NCBI GenBank assembly: GCA_030378125.1
Contig: JAUCGN010000063.1
Span: 1-8,970, forward strand
DNA: 8,970 nt
Source of the DNA: Thiotrichales bacterium HSG1
GTDB lineage: Bacteria > Pseudomonadota > Gammaproteobacteria > Beggiatoales > Beggiatoaceae
Reading direction: 5' to 3'
Positions 1-7,277 of this stretch are shown one piece after another; the stretch's first letter is position 1; the number at the start of each line of letters is the position of its first letter. The notes under the pieces are model-generated. The model had not been told where the DNA came from. It saw nothing but the letters and a program-made list of their open reading frames with translations, and did no database searches. The translations under genes and the position numbers were made by a program.

Positions 1-833
1 ATAACCAAGAGGGAATTCGAGAACCCATTGGTATGTCAGGGGTACGTTTAGAAGCCAAAGTACATATGGTTACTGGGGCCGGAAGTGCATCTCAAAATAT
101 TGTTAAATGTATTGGTTTGTGTGATTTATCTGTTGACGAAATTATTTTAGAACAGTTGGCTGCTAGTGCTGCCGTCTTGACTGAAGATGAAAAAGATTTA
201 GGAGTTTGTCTGGTAGATATTGGTGGTGGTACAACTGATATTGCAATATTTACCGAAGGTTCAATTCGACATACCGCAGTAATTCCCATAGCTGGAGATC
301 AAGTTACCAACGACATTGCAGTAGCGATGCGAACTCCAACTCAATATGCGGAAGATATTAAGATAAAATATGCTTGTGCTTTAGCTAAATTAACTAATTC
401 TGAAGAAATGATAGAAGTACCAAGTGTTGGGGCACGTCCTCCTAGACTGTTAGCAAGACAAACTTTAGCTGATGTAGTGGAACCTCGTTATGCAGAATTA
501 TTAAATTTAGTACAGGCAGTTTTGCGACGCAGTGGTTATGAGGATTTAATTGCTGCTGGAGTAGTACTTGTTGGTGGTAGTGCTAAAATGGATGGTGTTG
601 TAGAATTGGCAGAGAGCGTATTTCATGCTCCGGTGAGGATAGGTTTTCCAAAACGTGTACTTGGATTAACCGACATAATCAATGATCCTATTTATGCTAC
701 TGGAGTTGGTTTAATTTTGTTTAATAGTCAAAACCAATATGGGAGTGAACGAAGATCAGAAATCATTAATCCTAGTGGTAATATAAAAAATGTATTAGGT
801 AGTATGACAAGATGGTTCAAGGGGAATTTTTAG
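1..833 (+). CDS. ftsA: Cell division protein FtsA, 3' part (starts before the window)
   Basis: FtsA is the actin-like ATPase that ties FtsZ filaments to the inner membrane and recruits later divisome proteins. The frame is already open at the left edge: positions 3-32 read NQEGIREPIG and run straight into MSGVRLEAKVH, a well-conserved FtsA stretch, so the ATG at 33 is internal and not the start. About 276 residues are visible of a family length near 410-420. Visible actin-fold signatures are the phosphate-2 motif DIGGGTTDIAIF (about nt 216-251), the conserved EVPSVGARPPR segment (nt 412-444) and an adenosine-type motif VLVGGSAKMDG. The C-terminus NVLGSMTRWFKGNF looks like the amphipathic membrane-targeting helix, so the 3' end is intact. 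ftsZ follows after 33 bp on the same strand, the usual order. Identity is near certain; only the missing N-terminal part is unseen. Confidence 0.96.
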   Translation, partial: NQEGIREPIGMSGVRLEAKVHMVTGAGSASQNIVKCIGLCDLSVDEIILEQLAASAAVLTEDEKDLGVCLVDIGGGTTDIAIFTEGSIRHTAVIPIAGDQVTNDIAVAMRTPTQYAEDIKIKYACALAKLTNSEEMIEVPSVGARPPRLLARQTLADVVEPRYAELLNLVQAVLRRSGYEDLIAAGVVLVGGSAKMDGVVELAESVFHAPVRIGFPKRVLGLTDIINDPIYATGVGLILFNSQNQYGSERRSEIINPSGNIKNVLGSMTRWFKGNF

Positions 834-866
834 TTTTTATTTTTTTTTAATTTGGAGATCAATTGA

Positions 867-2030
867 ATGTTTGAATTGATGGATACTTACAGCCAAAATG
901 CCGTTATTAAGGTAATTGGAGTTGGTGGTGGCGGTGGAAACGCAGTCGAACACATGCTTCAAGGTGATATAGAAGGAGTGGAATTTATTTGTGCTAATAC
1001 CGATGCACAAGCCCTAAAAAATTCCTCGGCCCGGACTATTTTACAACTTGGTACTGATGTTACCAAAGGTCTTGGAGCCGGAGCTAATCCTGAAATTGGC
1101 GAACAAGCAGCTTTGGAAGATCGAGAACGAATTATGGCAGTTCTCGAAGGTACTGATATGGTATTTATTACTGCTGGTATGGGTGGTGGTACTGGTACTG
1201 GTGCAGCTCCGGTTGTAGCACAAGTTGCTAAAGAAATTGGTATTTTAACAGTTGCGGTAGTTACTAAACCGTTTCCATTTGAAATGCGTAAACGGGCCCT
1301 GATGGCTGATGAAGGAATTCAAGAATTAAGTCAACATGTTGATTCATTGATTGTTATTCCCAACGAAAAGCTACTTGACGTATTGGGTAAAGAAGCTACT
1401 TTGATTGAGGCATTTAAGAAGGCTAATGATGTCTTATATGGTGCGGTACAAGGTATTTCTGAGTTAATTACTCGTCCGGGCTTAATTAATGTTGATTTTG
1501 CTGATGTAACCACAGTTATGCAAGATATGGGATTAGCTATGATGGGTTCTGGGTATGCTAAGGGTGAAGGTCGTGCTCGTAAAGCTGGAACTGATGCTAT
1601 TTCTAGTCCTTTATTAGAAGATGTTGATTTAAAAGGTGCCAAAGGTATTTTGGTCAATATGACAGCTGGAATGGATTTAAGTATTGGTGAATTTGCTGAA
1701 ATGGGTGAAGTGATTAAGGAATTTGCCTCAGAAAATGCCACAGTTGTCGTTGGTACTGCCCTTGATCCAGAAATGAGTGATGAATTGCGAGTTACAGTGA
1801 TTGCAACTGGAGTAGGAGCAGCTCCTCAAGTAGTGGAAAAACCTAAATTGAAGGAAGTTCCTAAACAGGTAATTGGTATTAATAAAGCTGGCAAAATAAG
1901 CGATTATAAAGAGTTTGATAAACCAACTGTATCACGTCTACAAGCTGGTAATGATAGCTCTCTTGATGAAAATGACCGCTCTTTAGATTACTTGGATGTT
2001 CCATCCTTTTTACGTCAGCAAGCATCTTAA
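867..2030 (+). CDS. ftsZ: Cell division protein FtsZ
   Basis: FtsZ is the tubulin-like GTPase that polymerises into the cytokinetic Z-ring at the inner face of the membrane. The 387-aa product has the usual length. It shows the N-terminal [10 protein letters not shown] nucleotide loop (residues 18-27), the tubulin signature [12 protein letters not shown] (104-115), a T7-loop region [11 protein letters not shown] that completes the neighbour's GTPase site, and a variable linker from about residue 320. It ends in the conserved C-terminal peptide [14 protein letters not shown], which binds FtsA and ZipA. The ATG at 867 has a good GGAG ribosome site at 854-857, 9 nt upstream. It is probably co-transcribed with ftsA, although an AT-rich gap with a T-run (834-850) separates them. 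No anomaly was seen. Confidence 0.98.
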   Translation: MFELMDTYSQNAVIKVIGVGGGGGNAVEHMLQGDIEGVEFICANTDAQALKNSSARTILQLGTDVTKGLGAGANPEIGEQAALEDRERIMAVLEGTDMVFITAGMGGGTGTGAAPVVAQVAKEIGILTVAVVTKPFPFEMRKRALMADEGIQELSQHVDSLIVIPNEKLLDVLGKEATLIEAFKKANDVLYGAVQGISELITRPGLINVDFADVTTVMQDMGLAMMGSGYAKGEGRARKAGTDAISSPLLEDVDLKGAKGILVNMTAGMDLSIGEFAEMGEVIKEFASENATVVVGTALDPEMSDELRVTVIATGVGAAPQVVEKPKLKEVPKQVIGINKAGKISDYKEFDKPTVSRLQAGNDSSLDENDRSLDYLDVPSFLRQQAS

Positions 2031-2088
2031 AAATCTGGTGCTTTGTCAATAAATCACACGACTGCCTTAATGGGGATACACCTTAAAG

Positions 2089-3009
2089 ATGATAAAGCAG
2101 CGTACCTTAAAAAAGGTAATTAATGCAACTGGTGTTGGTTTACACACTGGTGAAAAAGTATACATAACTTTACGGCCGGCATTGGCCAATAGTGGGATTA
2201 TTTTTAGACGAGTCGACTTGGATGTACCAGTAGAAATTAAAGCTCAGGCTGAAAATGTTGGAGATACTAGACTATCCACAACTTTAGTCAAAGGTGAAGT
2301 TAAAATTGCGACGGTTGAACATCTATTATCTGCCTTAGCAGGTTTGGGCATAGATAATGCCTATATAGACGTTAGCGCACCAGAAGTTCCTATTATGGAT
2401 GGTAGTGCCGGGCCGTTTGTCTTTTTAATTCAATCCGCCGGTATAGAAGAACAGAATGTACCAAAAAGTTATATTCGTGTTAAACGAACAGTAAAGGTAC
2501 AACAAGGTGATAAATGGGCTCGTTTTGATCCTTTTGATGGTTTTAAAGTGAGTTTTAAAATAGATTTTGAACATCCAGTATTTAGACAAAATCCTAATTA
2601 TACTGAGATTGATTTTTCTAAAACTGCTTTTGTTAAAGAAGTTAGTCGAGCTCGTACTTTCGGATTTATGCGTGATATAGAGTTATTGCGTGAAAATCAG
2701 TTAGCCCTTGGTGGTAGTCTCGAAAATGCTATTGTAGTTGATGACTATCGCATCTTAAATGAAGATGGTTTACGTTACGAGGATGAATTTGTTAAGCATA
2801 AAGTGCTTGATGCAGTCGGAGATTTATATCTATTGGGTTATAGTTTAATAGGTGCTTTTAGTGGTCATAAATCTGGTCATGAACTCAACAATATCTTGTT
2901 ACGTACCCTATTAGCAAACGAAACTGCTTGGGAAATGGTGTGCTGTGAAGATAATGATGTGGTAACACCAGCGTTTGGTTCGTTACAACCAGCAATATCT
3001 TACAAATGA
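2089..3009 (+). CDS. lpxC: UDP-3-O-acyl-N-acetylglucosamine deacetylase LpxC
   Basis: LpxC is the cytosolic zinc enzyme that deacetylates UDP-3-O-acyl-GlcNAc, the committed step of lipid A biosynthesis, so this organism should build an LPS outer membrane. At 306 aa it matches the E. coli enzyme (305 aa). Catalytic residues are recognisable with a -1 offset: E77 and H78 in VEHLLSAL, zinc ligands H237 and D241 in [15 protein letters not shown], and catalytic H264 in [11 protein letters not shown]. The conserved [14 protein letters not shown] segment is at 97-110. The start at 2089 matches the family N-terminus (MIKQRTLKK), but its ribosome site is weak: GGGGA lies about 12 nt upstream and only TTAAAG is adjacent. 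It lies 58 bp after ftsZ, as in most gammaproteobacteria. The stop is 2 bp from the stop of the convergent dciA-like gene. Confidence 0.97.
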   Translation: MIKQRTLKKVINATGVGLHTGEKVYITLRPALANSGIIFRRVDLDVPVEIKAQAENVGDTRLSTTLVKGEVKIATVEHLLSALAGLGIDNAYIDVSAPEVPIMDGSAGPFVFLIQSAGIEEQNVPKSYIRVKRTVKVQQGDKWARFDPFDGFKVSFKIDFEHPVFRQNPNYTEIDFSKTAFVKEVSRARTFGFMRDIELLRENQLALGGSLENAIVVDDYRILNEDGLRYEDEFVKHKVLDAVGDLYLLGYSLIGAFSGHKSGHELNNILLRTLLANETAWEMVCCEDNDVVTPAFGSLQPAISYK

Positions 3010-3011
3010 AG

Positions 3012-3320
3012 TTATTGGTTTTTTAACAAAGTTGGACGTACTTGAACTACGATTTTATTTATGGTGGGCATGGATAATTCTTTTTGCCACTTTGCGATGA
3101 GAAAAGGAGTCATATAACGTAACCTTGTTGCCCATAAAGAAGAGTCGGTGTGTACAATGAGAGTTTTTTCTCGCCAGTTTGCAACATAACAGTGTTTGCT
3201 TAATGGTGGCGGTAAACTTTTATCAAACTTTTTATTAATCAACTTCAACACTTGACAATGTTGTGATAAACGGTACAACCAGCTAGATTGATTAGCCATT
3301 ATATGCATTATAGATTTCAT
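3012..3320 (-). CDS. dciA: DciA-like protein (DUF721 domain)
   Basis: The 102-aa product carries one DUF721 domain. Its core reads LPPPLSKHCYVANWREKTLIVHTDSS (about residues 36-61), followed by LWATRLRYMTPFLIAKW and a final VVQVRP strand, the family pattern (LP..L..HC.VAN....L.V..DS..WA.RLR). DciA proteins interact with the replicative helicase DnaB and replace DnaC in most bacteria. The lpxC-DUF721-M23 neighbourhood, with the DUF721 gene convergent to lpxC, is a common gammaproteobacterial arrangement and supports the call. It is short but complete. The ATG at 3320 has only a weak upstream TTAGG; in-frame ATGs at residues 5 and 8 are alternative starts. It is divergent from the M23 gene across 29 bp, so the two promoters must overlap. 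DnaB loading is inferred from the family. Confidence 0.82.
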   Translation of the reverse strand: MKSIMHIMANQSSWLYRLSQHCQVLKLINKKFDKSLPPPLSKHCYVANWREKTLIVHTDSSLWATRLRYMTPFLIAKWQKELSMPTINKIVVQVRPTLLKNQ

Positions 3321-3349
3321 GTTTAACCTAAATTATAAAGGAAAATATT

Positions 3350-4105
3350 ATGAACATTATTCTCACTAGAAGTGATTTTAACAGCCGATTTTATTGGATT
3401 TATCCGATTGTTATAGCCATAACATTTGTGTTAATGCTAACTGTAGCAAGTGCCTATTCTGCCTTGCAATTAAGTAAACGGGTTACTGAGTCTGGTAATA
3501 ATTTGGCTTTGCGAGTCAATTCTTTACAAAATAAAATAGTTACCAATCATGCTGATTTCAGTGTTTCTTGGGATAAAATTGCTGGTAAAACAACCATAGC
3601 GAAATCTTCTAAAAAACGTCCAATCCAACTTATTTCTAAAAGATTTTTACAAAAATACCGCTTTAGTACCAGAAGTTTACCAAAAAACTGGCCTCTAAGG
3701 CAAGGTCGAGTTTCATCTGGTTATGGTAAACGTTGGAAACGTATGCACAAGGGTATTGACATTGCTGCTAAACGTGGTACTCCAATATTTGCGGTAGAAG
3801 ATGGAATAGTGGTTCGCTCTAAATATGTACGTGGTTATGGGCGGTTGGTAGAAATTAAACACAGCAACATTTATTCCACCCGTTATGGCCATAATAGTAA
3901 GAATTTGGTTAAAATTGGAGATATAGTTAAACGTGGTCAGAAAATTGCGTTAGTTGGCTCAAGTGGACGTTCAACTGGTCCTCATGTACATTTTGAAATT
4001 CGCCAATCTAAAGTTGCTATTAACCCTATCAAATATTTGGATTCAAAAGGAAATTTCAATTTATCCGAGAATACTAAGATAGCTAAATATTTTACTATCA
4101 AGTAG
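3350..4105 (+). CDS. Membrane-anchored M23 family metallopeptidase (peptidoglycan hydrolase)
   Basis: The 251-aa protein has an N-terminal membrane segment (about residues 17-39, IYPIVIAITFVLMLTVASAY), a short heptad-like linker (40-65), a basic stretch (80-105) and a C-terminal LytM/M23 domain (about 115-232). Zinc-site residues of active M23 enzymes are all present: HKGIDIA (H133, D137), RYGH (H181) and the HVH motif (H212, H214). It should therefore be catalytic, unlike degenerate LytM activators such as EnvC or NlpD. Family members cut peptide cross-links in periplasmic peptidoglycan, and the single anchor puts the domain there. The start at 3350 is supported by AAAGGAAAA just upstream. 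An M23 gene next to DUF721 and lpxC is a recurring gammaproteobacterial layout. The exact orthologue (MepM-like or other) cannot be fixed here. Confidence 0.9.
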   Translation: MNIILTRSDFNSRFYWIYPIVIAITFVLMLTVASAYSALQLSKRVTESGNNLALRVNSLQNKIVTNHADFSVSWDKIAGKTTIAKSSKKRPIQLISKRFLQKYRFSTRSLPKNWPLRQGRVSSGYGKRWKRMHKGIDIAAKRGTPIFAVEDGIVVRSKYVRGYGRLVEIKHSNIYSTRYGHNSKNLVKIGDIVKRGQKIALVGSSGRSTGPHVHFEIRQSKVAINPIKYLDSKGNFNLSENTKIAKYFTIK

Positions 4106-4188
4106 TTTGATCGTTTTTTGGGGTTGAATATAGCATTTTTGGCAAATATTATTATGATTATAACTTTTATTAACAGAGGATAATAATT

Positions 4189-4746
4189 ATGAGATTATCA
4201 TATATCACATTTTTTTTGGTATTCAGTACCATTAATATTACTCAAGCTCAATCAATTGATGTGAACCATTCACATATTGGCTTAACCACAGTTCCAACTA
4301 ATGTAATATATAACAATTACTTAGATGGTTTTGAAATGGTTAGATATCGTAAACGTGGTGATAATGATGTACCAGCAAGTTTATGGGAATTTGATGTATC
4401 TAGTCCTGGTGATTTTTGCTATAACTCTGTGGAGAAGGTTGTTTTGTGGCGACCTGATGCAGGCAAAAAAGGTGAAGAATTACAAATGGTTAAGATTGAA
4501 TCTGACCAAGAATATTCTATAACCTGGCCTGTCAAAAGGCATACCATAACTTGGCCTTCCTCAGTATCATTAGCTGATGGACCATATCTAATTGGGATTG
4601 GAAATGCTACAAATAAAATTAGTTTACATAAAATTCCTGCCGATACATCATTGAATCTTCAAGAATGGATGTTGAAACAAGGTTGTAATCAGCAAGTAGA
4701 AATTCTTAAAAATATGCAAACAAATTCTAAATCAACCGGGATTTGA
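4189..4746 (+). CDS. Secreted protein of unknown function
   Basis: I do not recognise this 185-aa protein. It begins with a clear Sec signal peptide (hydrophobic residues 4-16, likely cleavage after TQA at 20/21), so it is probably periplasmic or secreted. The mature part is mixed, probably beta-rich, with cysteines at 77 and 166 that could form a disulfide. There is a short internal echo, ITWP at 111-114 and again at 120-123, and a C-terminal helix EWMLKQGCNQQVEIL. No catalytic motif is apparent. The ATG at 4189 has a strong AGAGGA site 8 nt upstream. The gene follows the M23 gene by 83 bp on the same strand with no evident terminator between, so co-transcription is possible. A terminator-like hairpin follows the stop. 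A real gene is likely; the function is open. Confidence 0.75.
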   Translation: MRLSYITFFLVFSTINITQAQSIDVNHSHIGLTTVPTNVIYNNYLDGFEMVRYRKRGDNDVPASLWEFDVSSPGDFCYNSVEKVVLWRPDAGKKGEELQMVKIESDQEYSITWPVKRHTITWPSSVSLADGPYLIGIGNATNKISLHKIPADTSLNLQEWMLKQGCNQQVEILKNMQTNSKSTGI

Positions 4747-4772
4747 TTGTTCCCAATTGTTAGTATTTTATT

Positions 4773-4840
4773 AAGGACAACCTATTTAGGGTAAAAGTTA
4801 ATTTTCAAAAACTTTAACCTAAATATGATTGTCCTTTTTT
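4773..4840 (+). terminator. Long imperfect hairpin with T-run, probable terminator
   Basis: The arm beginning AAGGACAA (4773) pairs imperfectly with the arm ending TTGTCCTT (4836). Each arm is about 27 nt, including CTATTTAGG on the left and CCTAAATAT on the right, around an A/T-rich loop, and a run of six T follows (4835-4840). It lies 26 bp after the stop of the secreted-protein gene, so it most likely ends that transcript. The stem is unusually long for a simple terminator and could instead derive from a small palindromic element. Confidence 0.55.
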
Positions 4841-4884
4841 GATTTATACGAACTCTCAAAAATTTCACTAAAATGTTTGGAATA

Positions 4885-4990
4885 AGAAATATGGTAGTCC
4901 TAAATAAAGTAGTGATAGCTTCAAAAAACCTATCAGATTTCAAATGCCTGACAGTTTTACCACTACCTATTTTAGGACTACCAGAAATAT
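4885..4990. mobile_element. MITE-like 90-bp element, copy A, with 8-bp target duplication
   Basis: The terminal inverted repeats GGTAGTCCTAAA (4893-4904) and TTTAGGACTACC (4971-4982) bound a 90-bp element. It is flanked by a perfect 8-bp direct repeat AGAAATAT (4885-4892 and 4983-4990), which is the signature of insertion. Inside, the symmetry continues loosely (AAGTAGTG against CCACTAC), and a second nested inverted repeat is built on CTATCAG and CTGACAG. It encodes nothing. A diverged copy lies inverted at 5877-5967. The parent transposase family is not identifiable from these ends alone. Confidence 0.8.
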
Positions 4991-5046
4991 ATCAAACTAT
5001 AAAAACCTTGCAAATTTAGAGGTTGAGCAAATGCCTGCTGATTTAA

Positions 5047-5820
5047 CTAGTTACTCTTGTTTGGTAAGTCTTTACAAGATTTATTTTCAGAACGAACTTG
5101 ATTAGAAAAATTCTTCTGGTCAGGACAAGACTTGTTAGTTACATGGACGGCTTCCAATGGTGATAATTTAGTAGCACCATAATGTTTTTTGTCAAAGTCA
5201 GACTTTTTCAACAAAGCTGCTTGGAAGTAAAAAGTATCATTACCTGCCGCTGTTTGTTTAGTGAGTTTATCTGTTTCCAAATCAACCTCAACAGTCATTT
5301 GAGTTGTAGATTGATCACCATCAGAACTACCGGCAACGGCATATGTACCCAAAATTTCGATGTCATTGGTGTCCAACCTTAGTTTTTTCCTAGACAATGG
5401 AGTTTTAATTTTAGGTTTTTTGGACAAACAACGACTGTACAACACCAACAATATCTGTTCATCCTTGCTAGTTGGGATATCTTCCATAGCAAATTGTAAA
5501 GTGGCGACTTGTTTCTGATTGGGGTTAAATGCCAGTGATTTTATATTACGAGCTTTAGGCTGTTTCTGCTGTACATCTTGGGTGTCACAAACTTTAACCG
5601 TGTTTTTTTTGCTTTTATCCAAGTCAATGGAAGCAATGTTAAATCTTTGATTAGTTTTGCTTGGGGGAATTGGAGGACGAACTTCTTTAACTTCTGCCGG
5701 TGGTGTATCAGCTGTTTCTGGATTTGGTTGGGAAGGTTGACCACCACCTAATTTTGTATTCGCTAAAACGGGACTGCTTGCCAATAACAGAGCATAAGCG
5801 GTTGAGTTATTAATCTTCAT
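5047..5820 (-). CDS. Secreted protein of unknown function, proline-rich N-terminal linker
   Basis: I do not recognise this 257-aa protein. Residues 1-20 form a signal peptide (hydrophobic AYALLLASSPVLA, cleavage probably after residue 20). There is no lipobox cysteine, so it should be soluble in the periplasm or exported. A low-complexity proline-rich linker covers about 24-53. The rest (58-235) looks beta-strand rich, with alternating segments such as VATLQFAMEDIP, ILLVLYSRCLS and TTQMTVEVDLET. Cysteines at 78, 131, 232 and 249 could pair as two disulfides. The C-terminus is lysine/asparagine-rich. The ATG at 5820 has a good AAAGGAAAA site. The gene stands alone on the - strand and is bracketed by two inverted copies of the same ~90-bp element (4893-4982 and 5877-5967). 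Signal peptide, start and length support a real gene; no function can be given. Confidence 0.75.
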   Translation of the reverse strand: MKINNSTAYALLLASSPVLANTKLGGGQPSQPNPETADTPPAEVKEVRPPIPPSKTNQRFNIASIDLDKSKKNTVKVCDTQDVQQKQPKARNIKSLAFNPNQKQVATLQFAMEDIPTSKDEQILLVLYSRCLSKKPKIKTPLSRKKLRLDTNDIEILGTYAVAGSSDGDQSTTQMTVEVDLETDKLTKQTAAGNDTFYFQAALLKKSDFDKKHYGATKLSPLEAVHVTNKSCPDQKNFSNQVRSENKSCKDLPNKSN

Positions 5821-5876
5821 TGTTTTTCCTTTTTAATTGAATGGAGTACAAAATTTATTTCGCAATAAAGAATTTT

Positions 5877-5967
5877 GGTAGTTCTACAATATATATTTCT
5901 TAAATCTGTCAGGTACTTGATATCTGAAAGGTTTTTTATAAACATCACTACTTTATTCAGAACTGCC
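5877..5967. mobile_element. MITE-like element, copy B (inverted, diverged)
   Basis: Read on the - strand, this 91-bp stretch aligns along most of its length with copy A at 4893-4982. Shared blocks are AATAAAGTAGTGAT next to the first end, then AAAAAACCT, TCAGAT and CCTGACAG in the same order and spacing. Its outer ends GGTAGTTCTA (5877-5886) and GAACTGCC (5960-5967) are mutated forms of copy A's ends. The third nearest 5877 has lost the palindrome. The flanks AAGAATTTT (5868-5876) and AATAATTTT (5968-5976) match at 8 of 9 positions, possibly a decayed target duplication. It lies 56 bp upstream of the secreted-protein gene ending at 5047. Confidence 0.7.
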
Positions 5968-6051
5968 AATAATTTTGTACAGAATATTTTTTATTAATTA
6001 GTTGATTTACACATTTTTTAATCGTTAAAATCAGGATTTACAGAAACAAGG

Positions 6052-6068
6052 TATAGTGCAACACTATA
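6052..6068. repeat. Perfect 7-bp stem hairpin
   Basis: TATAGTG (6052-6058) and CACTATA (6062-6068) form a perfect inverted repeat around a 3-nt CAA loop. It lies in the gene-free, AT-rich stretch between the 5047-5820 gene and the moxR-like gene. There is no T-run of note on either side, so it may be a minor secondary structure without function. Confidence 0.35.
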
Positions 6069-6099
6069 TGTTATTTATCGATATTTGTAAATAAATTAC

Positions 6100-6209
6100 C
6101 TTTGTACAGGATAATGTTACATAAATTATTGATTTTCTATTATATATAATATTTACATTGATAAAATAAATTGGTTACAAAAATATAAAAACTTTTATCC
6201 TGTACAAAG
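6100..6209. mobile_element. 110-bp inverted-repeat element (MITE-like, different family)
   Basis: CTTTGTACAGGATAA (6100-6114) and its exact complement TTATCCTGTACAAAG (6195-6209) are perfect 15-bp terminal inverted repeats enclosing a non-coding AT-rich core. Just inside the left end is GTTAC (6115-6119). The sequence bears no relation to the 90-bp family. I see no convincing target duplication at its edges, so insertion is inferred from the inverted ends alone. It lies 57 bp beyond the stop of the moxR-like gene and could also fold as a transcript end. A related end-like sequence TTTGTACAGAATA occurs at about 5975. Confidence 0.6.
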
Positions 6210-6266
6210 ACTCAAAATAATAATATCTTTTTATGAAAAGCCATATTTTAAGAACTTCCAAAAATA

Positions 6267-7220
6267 TTAAGGAATAGCCACTACTTGTAACAATTTTTGA
6301 ATAAAATCTTCTGTTGTAATGCCTTCAGCTTCAGCTTCAAATGATAATAAAATGCGATGTCGCAAAATATCAGGAGCTACGGCTTGAATATGTTCAGGTG
6401 ATACATACTGTTCCCCCTGCAACCATGCCAATGCTCTTGAACAACGACTAAGAGCGATACTAGCTCGTGGTGAAGCTCCAAACCGTTGCCAACGTTTTAA
6501 ATCATTATCAAATTTAGCTGGATAACGTGATGCCTGCACAATGTCAATTATGTATTCTTTCAATTTGGGATCTAAATATAATTGCATCACCTCCTCACGG
6601 GCTGCTTGTATTTCTGCTTTACCTAGCTGAATTGTCACTTCATCAGAAACAGAAAAATTCTTTTCCATTAGTTCAACAATTTGTAACTCTTCTTGTTTAG
6701 TCGGATAATCAACTTTTACATACAACAGAAAACGATCTAACTGAGCTTCAGGTAATGTATATGTACCCTCATGTTCCACTGGGTTCTGGGTAGCTAATAC
6801 CATGAATAAATCAGGTAATTTGTAAGTATGTTGTCCTACTGTAATTTGGCGTTCTCCCATTGCTTCTAGTAAAGCTGATTGTACCTTAGGTGGAGATCGG
6901 TTGATTTCATCAGCCAACAGAATGTTATGGAATAAAGGACCAGCCCGAAATTCAAATTTTCCCCGTTCATGTTGGTAAATGTCCGTACCTATCAAATCGG
7001 CCGGCAACAAATCTGGGGTAAATTGAATTCTATGAAAATCTCCTTCAATTGCTTCCGCCAAACTCTTAACAGCAGTTGTCTTAGCTAAACCAGGCATTCC
7101 TTCAACTAGGATATGCCCATCACTTAGTAAACCAATTAACATACTATTGATAAACTTGTGTTGGCCTATGACATGTTGGCTCAAATGTTGACGAAAATTA
7201 TCAAAATAGGTTGTATTCAC
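6267..7220 (-). CDS. MoxR-family AAA+ ATPase
   Basis: This 317-aa protein is a full-length MoxR-type AAA+ ATPase, a chaperone-like group usually linked to activation or metal insertion of partner proteins with von Willebrand A domains. It shows Walker A GMPGLAKTT (41-49), Walker B ILLADE (100-105) followed by INRSPPKVQSALLEAMGERQ, sensor-1 ATQNP (143-147), the arginine-finger stretch LDRFLL (161-166), and a sensor-2 type GASPRAS in the lid domain. The start is a GTG at 7220: an in-frame TAA lies immediately before it, and GGAA about 10 nt upstream may be the ribosome site. Family members normally sit in front of DUF58 and VWA-domain genes. None follows here; a MITE-like element and an unrelated secreted-protein gene are downstream instead. 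The partner is therefore unknown or encoded elsewhere. Confidence 0.93.
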   Translation of the reverse strand: MNTTYFDNFRQHLSQHVIGQHKFINSMLIGLLSDGHILVEGMPGLAKTTAVKSLAEAIEGDFHRIQFTPDLLPADLIGTDIYQHERGKFEFRAGPLFHNILLADEINRSPPKVQSALLEAMGERQITVGQHTYKLPDLFMVLATQNPVEHEGTYTLPEAQLDRFLLYVKVDYPTKQEELQIVELMEKNFSVSDEVTIQLGKAEIQAAREEVMQLYLDPKLKEYIIDIVQASRYPAKFDNDLKRWQRFGASPRASIALSRCSRALAWLQGEQYVSPEHIQAVAPDILRHRILLSFEAEAEGITTEDFIQKLLQVVAIP

Positions 7221-7277
7221 TTAAATTATTCCAGTTAAATATTTGTAATTATTCACCTTTTAAAACTATCCAAAGTA

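Noticed and set aside
1331..1741. 136-codon open frame antisense to ftsZ
   Set aside because: It lies wholly inside ftsZ, on the opposite strand, has no recognisable domain and is explained by ftsZ codon use; the shorter antisense frames at 92-289 and 1041-1223 are rejected for the same reason.
4325..4522. 65-codon + strand frame inside the 185-aa secreted-protein gene
   Set aside because: It is a shadow of the longer frame, which has a signal peptide and a good ribosome site.
5182..5747. Open frames within the 257-aa secreted-protein gene (5182-5382 +, 5541-5747 -)
   Set aside because: They are overlapped by the signal-peptide-bearing frame and have no ribosome site or family features of their own.
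4893..6209. Repeats considered as a CRISPR array
   Set aside because: The repeats are palindromic, inverted, of different families and irregularly spaced, with no regular spacers and no cas genes nearby.
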